Assembly (NCBI GenBank): GCA_035631115.1
Contig: DASQJJ010000071.1
Coordinates: 1 to 11,733 of the forward strand
Direction: 5' to 3'
Origin: DASQJJ01 sp035631115
GTDB taxonomy: Bacteria > Patescibacteriota > Microgenomatia > Levybacterales > UBA12049
DNA length: 11,733 nucleotides
The stretch's first letter is position 1. Every line of letters begins with the position of its first letter. The notes below the pieces were generated by a model. It did not search any database, was not told where the DNA came from, and was given only the letters and a program-made list of their open reading frames with translations. This document shows, in pieces, positions 1-5,844 of the stretch. The translations under genes were made by a program, and so were the position numbers.

Positions 1-69
1 AAGCGAGACAACGAGAAGACAAAAGGATGAGGCGAATCGCCGCTGCTGGCTGGATTTTTTAATCTTTTA

Positions 70-100
70 AGAGGAAGCTAGAGCCTAGGCTAGCTCCTCT
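70..100 (+). repeat. Strong inverted repeat upstream of tyrS
   Basis: Bases 70-81 pair with 90-100: eleven base pairs with one bulged A at 76, around the loop agcctagg (82-89). The stem is GC-containing and would fold in RNA. No T-run follows it on either strand, so it is not a canonical intrinsic terminator. It ends 11 bases before the tyrS -10 element, so it could be a terminator-like end of the upstream transcript or a DNA operator for tyrS. The function is unassigned. Confidence 0.5.
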
Positions 101-110
101 GAAAAATTCG

Positions 111-119
111 TGCTATACT
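111..119 (+). promoter_or_regulatory. Extended -10 promoter of tyrS
   Basis: TGCTATACT combines a TGn extension with a 5/6 match to TATAAT. No convincing -35 lies 16-18 bases upstream, as is common for extended -10 promoters. Transcription would start near 126, leaving about three bases before the ATG at 129. The transcript would therefore be effectively leaderless. Confidence 0.6.
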
Positions 120-128
120 TTGAAAAAT

Positions 129-1334
129 ATGGATAAAATAGAAGAATTACTGACTCGCGGCGTTGACACAGTATATCCAACAAAAGAAGCATTGGAAAAA
201 GTTTTGCGTGGTGGAAAAAAATTACGGCTATATCAAGGCTTTGACCCAACCGGTATTCAAATGCACATTGGGCATATGGTTGGATTTAGAAAGTTGGCAC
301 AATTTCAAAAGCTCGGACACCATGTTATTTTTCTTATTGGAGATGGAACAGGCTTGGCCGGCGACCCGTCTGGCAAGACACGCGCAAGGGATAAATTTTT
401 AAACAGAGAGGAGCTTCGTGCAAATGCAGTTGACTATGTAAAGCAAGCATCGAAATTAATTGATTTCGAAGGAGATAATCCTGTGGAAATTTTATACAAC
501 GGCGACTGGCTTACCAAATTAACGCTCCAGGATTTACTGGAAATTGCTGGTAATTTTACTTTACAGCAGCTGGAAGAGCGGGATTTATTTGAGAAAAGAA
601 AGCAAAATAAAGAACCAATTAACATGCGCGAATTTATGTATCCACTTTTACAAGGATACGATAGTGTTGCCATGGACGTAGACCTGGAACTTGGGGGAAG
701 TGATCAAATGTTTAATATGCTAGCTGGACGAACCCTCGTGCAAAATATGCTGCACAAAGAAAAATTTGTCCTCACAACACCCCTTCTTACTGACAGTGAG
801 GGAAGAAAAATTGGCAAGACAGAAGGAAATGTTATTGCACTTAATGACCAACCAGAAGAATTATTTGGAAAAATAATGAGCCTATCGGACGATGTTATTG
901 TAAAAGGACTAGAGTACCTAACCGATGTACCAATGGAAGAAGTAAATTCAATCGAAAATCAACTTAAAGACGGCGCACATCCAGTCCAACACAAGAAAAA
1001 ACTTGCCTTTGAAATTGTGAAACAACTCAATAATGAAGATGCAGCAAGAAATGCTCAAGAGTATTTTGAAAGGACAGTCCAGAAAAAAGAAATGCCAGAA
1101 GATGTGCCAACTGTTAGTTTGAAAAAAGAGAATGAATTAATTTCTTTTGTAGATCTTTTATTGCAAACAAATCTTGCATCAAGTAAATCCGAGGCGAAAA
1201 GACTTATTGAGCAAGGTGGAGTCGAAGTGGATAACGAAAAGGTAATAGATAGCAATGGTGAAACGACAATAAAGGATGGTATTATTGTAAAAGTAGGAAA
1301 AAGAAAGTACGTTAAAGTTGAAATGGGAGAATAG
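129..1334 (+). CDS. tyrS: Tyrosyl-tRNA synthetase
   Basis: A cytoplasmic class I aminoacyl-tRNA synthetase that charges tRNA-Tyr with tyrosine using ATP. Numbered from the ATG (401 residues), the ATP-binding HIGH motif is at 46-49, preceded by GFDPTG. The tyrosine-pocket motif GGSDQ is at 189-193 and the KMSKS-type loop reads KIGKT at 227-231. An S4-like RNA-binding domain occupies roughly 335-398. GDPSGKTRAR after the nucleotide fold resembles the TyrZ-type subgroup rather than E. coli TyrS. The length is normal and all signature motifs are intact. A TTG nine bases upstream (120) is in frame, but I chose the ATG because the -10 element lies directly before it and the TTG would fall at or before the expected transcript start. 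A short membrane-peptide ORF follows 15 bases after the stop. Confidence 0.96.
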   Translation: MDKIEELLTRGVDTVYPTKEALEKVLRGGKKLRLYQGFDPTGIQMHIGHMVGFRKLAQFQKLGHHVIFLIGDGTGLAGDPSGKTRARDKFLNREELRANAVDYVKQASKLIDFEGDNPVEILYNGDWLTKLTLQDLLEIAGNFTLQQLEERDLFEKRKQNKEPINMREFMYPLLQGYDSVAMDVDLELGGSDQMFNMLAGRTLVQNMLHKEKFVLTTPLLTDSEGRKIGKTEGNVIALNDQPEELFGKIMSLSDDVIVKGLEYLTDVPMEEVNSIENQLKDGAHPVQHKKKLAFEIVKQLNNEDAARNAQEYFERTVQKKEMPEDVPTVSLKKENELISFVDLLLQTNLASSKSEAKRLIEQGGVEVDNEKVIDSNGETTIKDGIIVKVGKRKYVKVEMGE

Positions 1335-1349
1335 AGAAAGGGATTAATA

Positions 1350-1457
1350 GTGGAATTTTTTAGAAAACATCATTGGGTTTTAAAAATACTTATCGCAATT
1401 GGCAGCATTGCGCTTGTCTTGGGGTCAATTGTCCCATATCTTCTCCTCGGGCAGTAA
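1350..1457 (+). CDS. 35-residue single-pass membrane peptide
   Basis: A small open frame starting with GTG, 15 bases after the tyrS stop. It has a purine-rich possible Shine-Dalgarno (aaaggga, 1337-1343) about six bases ahead. The product has a charged start (MEFFRKHHW), then an uninterrupted hydrophobic stretch from about residue 10 to 33 that would span the membrane once, with the short basic N-terminus inside, and it ends in LLLGQ. No family can be named. The hydrophobic organisation, the ribosome-binding site and the tight spacing support a real gene, probably co-transcribed with tyrS. The non-ATG start and short length keep it uncertain. Confidence 0.55.
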   Translation: MEFFRKHHWVLKILIAIGSIALVLGSIVPYLLLGQ

Positions 1458-1460
1458 AAC

Positions 1461-1539
1461 GTCATCCTGGTAAACGAAGTGCATCCAGAGCCTGTCCTGA
1501 ACTTGATTCAGGAATCGATTCTGGACAAGCCAGAATGAC
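1461..1539 (+). repeat. Interspersed palindromic element between tyrS and recG
   Basis: Nested inverted repeats fill this spacer. The outer arms gtcatcctgg (1461-1470) and ccagaatgac (1530-1539) match at nine of ten positions. Inside are two perfect hairpins: tcctgaa/ttcagga (1495-1501, 1507-1513) with loop cttga, and ttctgg/ccagaa (1519-1524, 1530-1535) with loop acaag, whose complement is cttgt. The composition and GTCAT...ATGAC ends look like a miniature dispersed repeat rather than coding sequence. The right-hand hairpin overlaps the recG -35 element. Confidence 0.75.
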
Positions 1540-1550
1540 AGATGTATAAA
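1522..1550 (+). promoter_or_regulatory. Promoter of recG
   Basis: TGGACA (1522-1527, 5/6 to TTGACA) is followed after exactly 17 bases by TATAAA (1545-1550, 5/6 to TATAAT). The expected transcript start is near 1557, three bases before the recG ATG, implying a leaderless message. The -35 lies within the right hairpin of the interspersed repeat. Confidence 0.65.
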
Positions 1551-1559
1551 TAATTCACT

Positions 1560-3641
1560 ATGAAGCTCTCAACTCTTGTTGTCGATGCAGGTAGACTCTA
1601 TGCAAATTATGCAAAGCGGTTGGAAAAATTAGAAATATTTACTCTTAAGGATTTTTTATACCATTTGCCAACTCGCTACGAAGACTATTCCAACATTGTT
1701 GCTATACAAAATGCAATCCCTGGAGAAATAGCAACCATTCAAGGACAAATTACAGAAATTACCAATAACTACACCAGGTCCCATAAGCAGATTCAACGGG
1801 CAAGACTTACCGATGACACAGGAAGTCTTTCTATTATTTGGTTTAACCAACCCTACATTACCAAGACCCTAAAATTTGGAGATAAGGTCTCTGTGTCTGG
1901 AAGAGTGGAATCAGACAATGGTATCTTGCAGCTTATTTCTCCAGATTTTGAATTAATTCCAGAAAGCGGCACTACTATTCATACAGGAAGACTTGTCCCA
2001 GTGTACCCTGAGACCCAAGGAGTTAGCTCGAAATGGCTACGGCGACAAGTATTTAAAATACTCGAGCAAAATAGGTATGAGCTGGAAGAATTTTTGCCCG
2101 ACTTCATGATAAAGAATTTGGGCTTTATGGAGCTACATGCCGCACTATCGGAAATTCATTTTCCCAATACCCTTCCTTTGGCAGAGAAAGCACGCGCGCG
2201 ACTTGGGTTTGATGAAGTCTTTTTATTACAACTAGCCAACATACAAAGAAAAAGAGAATGGCAGGAAAAAGTAGTGGGGAATACATTCGCCATAGAAACA
2301 TATAAAAAAGAAATAGATATTTTCTGGGAGAAATTGCCTTTCGAGCCAACAAATGCTCAAAGACGGGCGATTCATGAAATATTTGCCGATTTTACCAGTA
2401 CTCATGCAATGAATAGACTCCTAGAAGGAGACGTAGGAAGTGGTAAAACAGTTGTTGCTGCAATTGCTATGTATCTCTCCTATCTTAATGGATTCCAAGC
2501 AGTCCTTATGGCACCAACGGAAATCTTAGCTAATCAACATTACACAACAATAAAAAGTTTGCTTGAACCCCTTGGCGTCAAAGTTGATCTTGCAACAGGC
2601 TCTAAAAAAACATATTCTTCTTCGAGTGAGCGAAGCAAATCGAGAAGTTCAGAAGATAGTTCTCGACAAGCTCGAACAATAAATTCATTTGACATTCTTA
2701 TTGGTACTCATGCAGTATTGTCCGAAAAAATAAATTATGAAAAATTAGGTCTAGTGGTAATCGACGAGCAACATCGCTTTGGAGTAGAGCAGCGATCTAT
2801 AATTCGCTCTAAGGGTACCAATCCGCACGTCCTTACCATGACTGCAACACCAATTCCTCGTACTGTCGCGCTTACTGTATATGGAGATTTAGAACTGTCT
2901 GTCTTGGACGAAATGCCAAAAGGCAGGCAAATTGTAAAAACATGGCTTGTTCCAGCACAAAAAAGGGAAGCAGGATATATTTGGATAGAGGAGCAAGTAA
3001 AAAAGGGTGATCAGGTATTTATTGTCTGTCCTTTTATAGAAGAGTCCGAATCCTTAACAACAATTAAAGCTGCAAGTACGGAATTTGAACGCTTACAAAA
3101 ACATATCTTTCCAAAATTACGATTGGGACTTTTGCATGGAAAAATGCGGCCAAAAGAAAAAGATGGGGTCTTGGAAGAATTCCGTAAAGGAACAATAGAT
3201 ATTCTTGTTGCAACGCCAGTTGTCGAAGTGGGCATAGATATTCCTAATGCCACTATTATTCTTATCGAGGCAGCAGAAAGATTTGGCTTGTCACAACTCC
3301 ATCAATTGCGAGGTCGTGTTGGCCGCGGTGACAAACAGTCATATTGCCTGCTTTTTACCGAAAGCTCCAGTCTTCCAACAACCAACCGCCTCAAATCTCT
3401 AGAGCATATCCATAACGGCGCAGAATTGGCTGAATTGGACTTAAAGATGCGCGGAGCAGGAGAATTGTATGGCACTATGCAACATGGCAGAAAATGGCTT
3501 AAAATAGCCTCTTTTGGAGACACGCGACTTTTAGAAATATCTAAGCAAGAAGCAATAAAAGTGTTTCCAACACTTACGAGACACCCTCTCCTTCTAGAAA
3601 AGGTTATGGAAGCATCTGTTAAGCAAGTCAGTCCAGATTAA
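1560..3641 (+). CDS. recG: ATP-dependent DNA helicase RecG
   Basis: A superfamily 2 helicase that reverses stalled replication forks and migrates Holliday junctions. The N-terminal wedge has an OB fold at about 55-130 (GEIATIQGQITE). The helicase motifs follow in order: Walker A GDVGSGKT at 290-297, APTEILANQH near 318-327, the DEQH box at 402-405, TATPIPRT at 428-435, VVEVGIDIPNA near 554-564, and QLRGRVGRG at 582-590. The C-terminal part has GAGELYGTMQHG where RecG proteins usually have a GPGE..GTRQSG motif. The 693-residue length is normal. Residues 349-377, between ATGS and DILIGTHA, are a Ser/Arg-rich low-complexity stretch (SSSSERSKSRSSEDSS) where other RecG proteins carry a helix of about 18 residues. 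Its DNA contains a dispersed hairpin repeat. The frame is intact on both sides, so the gene is probably functional. Confidence 0.95.
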   Translation: MKLSTLVVDAGRLYANYAKRLEKLEIFTLKDFLYHLPTRYEDYSNIVAIQNAIPGEIATIQGQITEITNNYTRSHKQIQRARLTDDTGSLSIIWFNQPYITKTLKFGDKVSVSGRVESDNGILQLISPDFELIPESGTTIHTGRLVPVYPETQGVSSKWLRRQVFKILEQNRYELEEFLPDFMIKNLGFMELHAALSEIHFPNTLPLAEKARARLGFDEVFLLQLANIQRKREWQEKVVGNTFAIETYKKEIDIFWEKLPFEPTNAQRRAIHEIFADFTSTHAMNRLLEGDVGSGKTVVAAIAMYLSYLNGFQAVLMAPTEILANQHYTTIKSLLEPLGVKVDLATGSKKTYSSSSERSKSRSSEDSSRQARTINSFDILIGTHAVLSEKINYEKLGLVVIDEQHRFGVEQRSIIRSKGTNPHVLTMTATPIPRTVALTVYGDLELSVLDEMPKGRQIVKTWLVPAQKREAGYIWIEEQVKKGDQVFIVCPFIEESESLTTIKAASTEFERLQKHIFPKLRLGLLHGKMRPKEKDGVLEEFRKGTIDILVATPVVEVGIDIPNATIILIEAAERFGLSQLHQLRGRVGRGDKQSYCLLFTESSSLPTTNRLKSLEHIHNGAELAELDLKMRGAGELYGTMQHGRKWLKIASFGDTRLLEISKQEAIKVFPTLTRHPLLLEKVMEASVKQVSPD
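2621..2677 (+). repeat. In-frame dispersed repeat inside recG
   Basis: The stretch includes ttcg..cgaa arms at 2621-2634 and a 19-base hairpin at 2659-2677 (gttctcgacaagctcgaac). On the minus strand the latter reads gttc-GA-GCTTGTC-GA-gaac and matches the core of the element at 6625-6643. It encodes the Ser/Arg-rich insert of RecG. Confidence 0.6.
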
Positions 3642-3643
3642 GG

Positions 3644-3649
3644 TATAAT
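3644..3649 (+). promoter_or_regulatory. -10 element of the 93-residue ORF
   Basis: A perfect TATAAT begins two bases after the recG stop and ends eight bases before the next ATG. The -35 region would lie inside the recG 3' end and is weak (TTAAGC at 3619-3624, 19-base spacer). The position predicts a leaderless transcript. Confidence 0.55.
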
Positions 3650-3657
3650 TCCTTACC

Positions 3658-3939
3658 ATGGTACAGATATTTCATAGAGAACAAAAAATTAAACCAGATC
3701 CAACTAAATGTATTGCCTATGGCCAAACGAGAGATGAGGCAGAAGAGATCGCAAGACTGCATGGAATTGGTGGAGATACAAAGGATAGAAGAAGAGTAAC
3801 TCAGGCACCGCCAAATGAATATGGCATACGGCATTCAAGACTTTCAGGTGGATTTGTCGTTGGCCTAATCGAACCTAGAAAACAGACTCCTCATACTTTC
3901 TATCAAGTACCAGGACCTGATGACGATGGCGCTGCCTAA
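3658..3939 (+). CDS. Hypothetical protein, 93 residues
   Basis: I do not recognise this protein. It is soluble, with no signal peptide or membrane segment. The N-terminal two thirds is rich in charged residues (KIKPDPTK, RDEAEEIARLHGIGGD, KDRRRV). A Gly-containing mixed stretch follows (SGGFVVGLIEPRK), and the tail is proline and acid rich (GPDDDGAA). It begins right after a perfect -10 hexamer downstream of recG and precedes rpmF, which seems to have its own promoter, so it may be transcribed alone. There is no Shine-Dalgarno sequence, as for the other first-in-unit genes here. The -10 position and the single uninterrupted frame filling the gap between recG and rpmF support a real gene. A function cannot be proposed. 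Confidence 0.72.
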   Translation: MVQIFHREQKIKPDPTKCIAYGQTRDEAEEIARLHGIGGDTKDRRRVTQAPPNEYGIRHSRLSGGFVVGLIEPRKQTPHTFYQVPGPDDDGAA

Positions 3940-3954
3940 AGCATCACTTTCTCC

Positions 3955-3984
3955 TTGCGGACAAGCACAGGAATCTGCTAAAAT
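3955..3984 (+). promoter_or_regulatory. Promoter of rpmF and downstream cluster
   Basis: TGC TAAAAT (3976-3984) is an extended -10 with a 5/6 hexamer, ending nine bases before the rpmF ATG. A poor -35 (TTGCGG, 3955-3960) lies 18 bases upstream of the hexamer. The start would be near 3991, again almost leaderless. The rest of the 3940-3993 spacer shows nothing else. Confidence 0.55.
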
Positions 3985-3993
3985 ACACTAGCT

Positions 3994-4203
3994 ATGCCAC
4001 ATGAGCCAAAACGACGACATTCTGTAGGACGAAAAGGAAAAAGAAGAGCAAGTATCAAGCTTGCCAAATCTAGTGCAGTTGCATGCCCGAATTGTGGACA
4101 ACCAACAGTTCCTCATACAGTCTGTAAATTCTGCGGATTTTACAAAGGAGTAGAGGTTGTTAAAAAAGAATCAAAAGCAAAAGTGACAAAAACGTCTATA
4201 TAA
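3994..4203 (+). CDS. rpmF: Large ribosomal subunit protein bL32
   Basis: A small basic protein of the 50S subunit. The N-terminal basic extension reads MPHEPKRRHSVGRKGKRRAS. A zinc ribbon follows with paired cysteines CPNC (31-34) and CKFC (44-47), the zinc-binding form of L32. The lysine-rich tail makes it 69 residues, slightly longer than the usual 55-60. It lies directly after a leaderless-type promoter and 42 bases before nusB, so it probably heads the cluster nusB-rnc-rpsP-khpA-trmD. Confidence 0.93.
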   Translation: MPHEPKRRHSVGRKGKRRASIKLAKSSAVACPNCGQPTVPHTVCKFCGFYKGVEVVKKESKAKVTKTSI

Positions 4204-4242
4204 GATAACCTTTAACTAAGTAAAGGATCTCATCAAGATAAC
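4202..4242 (+). repeat. Hairpin flanked by direct repeat, rpmF-nusB spacer
   Basis: The octamer aagataac occurs at 4202-4209 and again at 4235-4242. Between them lies the hairpin ccttta/taaagg (4209-4214 with 4221-4226, six-base loop). No T-run follows the hairpin, so termination is unlikely. It may be a processing or weak regulatory structure. Confidence 0.35.
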
Positions 4243-4245
4243 TGA

Positions 4246-4593
4246 ATGAAAAATCCCCTTGACCCCAGACATACAAATCGGCAAAAATTAATTGAGCAAC
4301 TCTTTAAAGCAGATTTTCACAAACAACCAATTACAGATAAAGCCAAGCACATTTTGGAGAAAAAAGAGGAGTTGGATAGCTATATCGTGAAAGCAGCACC
4401 AGAATTTCCTATAGAAAAAATTAATAAAGTTGACGTAGCAATTCTCAGACTAGCAATCTATGAGCTTTTCTTTGAAAAGTCTACACCTCCAAAAGTGGTG
4501 GTTGACGAGGCAATTGAATTAGCAAAAGAATATGGTGGAGAACATAGTGGAAGCTTTATTAATGGTGCACTAGGGAAACTAATACAATCATGA
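4246..4593 (+). CDS. nusB: Transcription antitermination factor NusB
   Basis: An all-helical RNA-binding protein that binds the boxA element of rRNA leaders together with S10 and supports antitermination. The C-terminal half carries the family hallmarks: VDVAILRLAIYELF at 62-75, VVVDEAIELAKEYGG at 84-98 and SFINGALGKL at 103-112. At 115 residues it is shorter than most NusB proteins (about 130-140), mostly in the N-terminal helices. The N-terminus keeps the DPRHTNRQKLIEQLF pattern. It overlaps rnc by four bases (ATGA), indicating translational coupling. NusB and RNase III both act on rRNA synthesis and processing. Confidence 0.9.
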   Translation: MKNPLDPRHTNRQKLIEQLFKADFHKQPITDKAKHILEKKEELDSYIVKAAPEFPIEKINKVDVAILRLAIYELFFEKSTPPKVVVDEAIELAKEYGGEHSGSFINGALGKLIQS

Positions 4594-5252
4594 CATTACC
4601 TATTTTTAAAAACAAACAACTTTTTGAGCAAGCCTTTATTCATAGGTCATATTTAAATGAGGTAAAAGAAAAAACAGTCTCCAATGAAAGATTGGAATTT
4701 TTGGGAGACAGTATTCTCTCTTTTGTTATCTCCAATGAGCTTTTTAGAAGGTATCCACAATTTAACGAAGGTATTCTTACCAATATCCGCTCACTTTTAG
4801 TAAATACGAAGACTCTTGCAGAAATTGCTAGGTCGCTTGGTTTTGGTGAATTTCTTAAGCTTTCCCGAGGAGAAGAAGAGGCAAAGGGAAGAGAAAATCA
4901 AAGCTTACTTGCTGATAGCATGGAAGCGTATATAGGAGCATTATTCCTTGACCAAGGTATAGAGATAGTCACTTCATTTATTGCAGATGCGCTTTTTTCT
5001 AAAATGGAAGATATTGTAGAAGGAAGGCAATTTAAAGATCCAAAGAGTCTTTTTCAGGAATATACGCAGTCTACCCATCATCAATCTCCAGTGTATAAGG
5101 TGCTCGAAGAAAATGGCCCATCTCATGCCAAGATTTTTACCGTGGGTGCTTACGTAAAAGACCAACTTTTTGGGGAAGGAAAGGGAAAATCCAAGCAGGA
5201 AGCAGAAGAAATGGCTGCAAAGCAGGCTCTTGAGAAGAAGGCTGGGAAATGA
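4590..5252 (+). CDS. rnc: Ribonuclease III
   Basis: A double-strand-specific endoribonuclease that processes rRNA precursors and structured mRNAs in the cytoplasm. The catalytic domain has the signature NERLEFLGDSIL (32-43), with the metal-binding acidic residues of the motif at E36 and D40. LLADSMEAYIGALFLDQG (106-123) supplies D109 and E112. DPKSLFQEYTQ links to a C-terminal double-stranded-RNA-binding domain at about 148-217, ending in GKGKSKQEAEEMAAKQALE. The length of 220 residues is typical. The start overlaps the nusB stop. A repeat element follows the stop. Confidence 0.95.
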   Translation: MTLPIFKNKQLFEQAFIHRSYLNEVKEKTVSNERLEFLGDSILSFVISNELFRRYPQFNEGILTNIRSLLVNTKTLAEIARSLGFGEFLKLSRGEEEAKGRENQSLLADSMEAYIGALFLDQGIEIVTSFIADALFSKMEDIVEGRQFKDPKSLFQEYTQSTHHQSPVYKVLEENGPSHAKIFTVGAYVKDQLFGEGKGKSKQEAEEMAAKQALEKKAGK

Positions 5253-5259
5253 TACAATT

Positions 5260-5322
5260 AAGTTCATAGTTATTAGTTCAGGGTTCATCGCACGATGAAC
5301 GACGAACGATTAACAAATAACC
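5260..5322 (+). repeat. 63-base heptad-phased inverted repeat, copy A
   Basis: Nine consecutive 7-base units: four of the form NNGTTNN (5260-5287), a centre TCGCACG (5288-5294), then four of the form NNNAACN (5295-5322). The centre is flanked by a perfect 8-base inverted repeat, gttcatcg/cgatgaac (5283-5290, 5293-5300). It fills the rnc-rpsP spacer up to two bases before the rpsP ATG. It aligns unit by unit, without gaps, with copy B at 5777-5839. Confidence 0.85.
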
Positions 5323-5324
5323 AT

Positions 5325-5549
5325 ATGTTAGTAATTCGACTTACCAAAACAGGACATAAAGGCGAAGCAAAATACCGCGTCGTTGTTACCGAAAGAAGAT
5401 ATAGACGAGACGGCAAGCCAACAGAGTACTTAGGTTGGGTTTCTAAGACAACCAAAGGTGTTGTAAAGCAACTTAATATGGATAGGGTCAAATATTGGCT
5501 TTCTCAAGGTGCTACCCCTTCTGCAACTGTTAAAAAATTAATCGCATAA
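5325..5549 (+). CDS. rpsP: Small ribosomal subunit protein bS16
   Basis: A 30S subunit protein involved in body-domain assembly. The 74-residue product starts MLVIRLTKTGHKGEAKYRVV, the family's N-terminal strand, followed by VTERRYRRDGKPTEYLGWV and a C-terminal YWLSQGATPSATVKKL. An in-frame ATG at 5295 would add ten residues (MNDERLTNNH), but these are encoded by the heptad repeat and have no counterpart in S16 proteins, so the start at 5325 is preferred. No Shine-Dalgarno sequence precedes it. The stop shares one base with the khpA start (TAATG), which suggests coupled translation. Confidence 0.95.
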   Translation: MLVIRLTKTGHKGEAKYRVVVTERRYRRDGKPTEYLGWVSKTTKGVVKQLNMDRVKYWLSQGATPSATVKKLIA

Positions 5550-5779
5550 TGAAAGACATTCTTGAATATTTAGTAAAAGCTCTCGTTGATAATCCAGACG
5601 CAGTAGTTGTGACAGAAGAAGAGCTTGACGGCGTTGTTACTTTTACCATTACTCCCGATAAAGAAGATATGGGCAAACTTATTGGAAAAGGTGGAAAAGT
5701 AATTAGAGCAATTCGCAATCTTATGAAAATCCCAGCAATGAAAGAAAGTAAAAAAGTCCAAATCATGCTCTCCGAATAG
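5549..5779 (+). CDS. khpA: KH-domain RNA-binding protein KhpA
   Basis: A small single-KH RNA-binding protein (76 residues, typical size) of the YlqC/KhpA family, conserved between rpsP and trmD in many bacteria. Family members bind structured RNA and are linked to ribosome biogenesis and cell-envelope control. The KH signature GxxG is GKGG at 46-49 within MGKLIGKGGKVIRAIRNLM. The N-terminal part reads MKDILEYLVKALVDNPDAV. It touches rpsP by one base. The second heptad element begins at its stop codon. Confidence 0.93.
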   Translation: MKDILEYLVKALVDNPDAVVVTEEELDGVVTFTITPDKEDMGKLIGKGGKVIRAIRNLMKIPAMKESKKVQIMLSE

Positions 5780-5839
5780 TTTGTAGTTATTGGTTCTTAG
5801 TTCGTTGCACGATGAACCATGAACGACCAACTAATAACT
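5777..5839 (+). repeat. 63-base heptad-phased inverted repeat, copy B
   Basis: It has the same architecture as copy A: four NNGTTNN units (5777-5804), centre TTGCACG (5805-5811) and four NNNAACN units (5812-5839). The arms tagttatt (5784-5791) and aataacta (5833-5840) are a perfect inverted repeat. It starts on the khpA stop codon and ends five bases before the trmD ATG. Three units (tagttat, atgaacg and the first six bases of aataac) recur in copy A, while other units differ but keep the GTT/AAC phase. Confidence 0.85.
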
Positions 5840-5844
5840 AGTTT

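Larger units (their letters stand above)
1..119 (+). other. Upstream segment with possible 3' end of a preceding gene
   Basis: The segment before tyrS begins inside whatever precedes the window. Two plus-strand frames stay open from the edge: one stops at 60-62 and would end in a basic stretch followed by IAAAGWIF, the other stops at 68-70. Either could be the C-terminus of an upstream protein, and I cannot identify it from about 20 residues. The rest holds a hairpin (70-100) and the tyrS promoter (111-119). No RNA gene is recognisable. Confidence 0.3.

Noticed and set aside
4209..4226. Intrinsic terminator between rpmF and nusB
   Set aside because: The 6-base-pair hairpin is not followed by a T-run, and the next gene begins 20 bases later.
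4974..5288. Minus-strand open frame opposite rnc
   Set aside because: It is antisense to conserved RNase III codons and its translation has no family features.
5295..5324. Longer rpsP reading starting at 5295
   Set aside because: The ten extra residues are translated heptad-repeat DNA and precede the conserved S16 N-terminus; the ATG at 5325 fits the family.
5260..5839. CRISPR-like array
   Set aside because: The 7-base units have no spacers of typical length and no identical repeats of 25-37 bases, and no cas genes are present.
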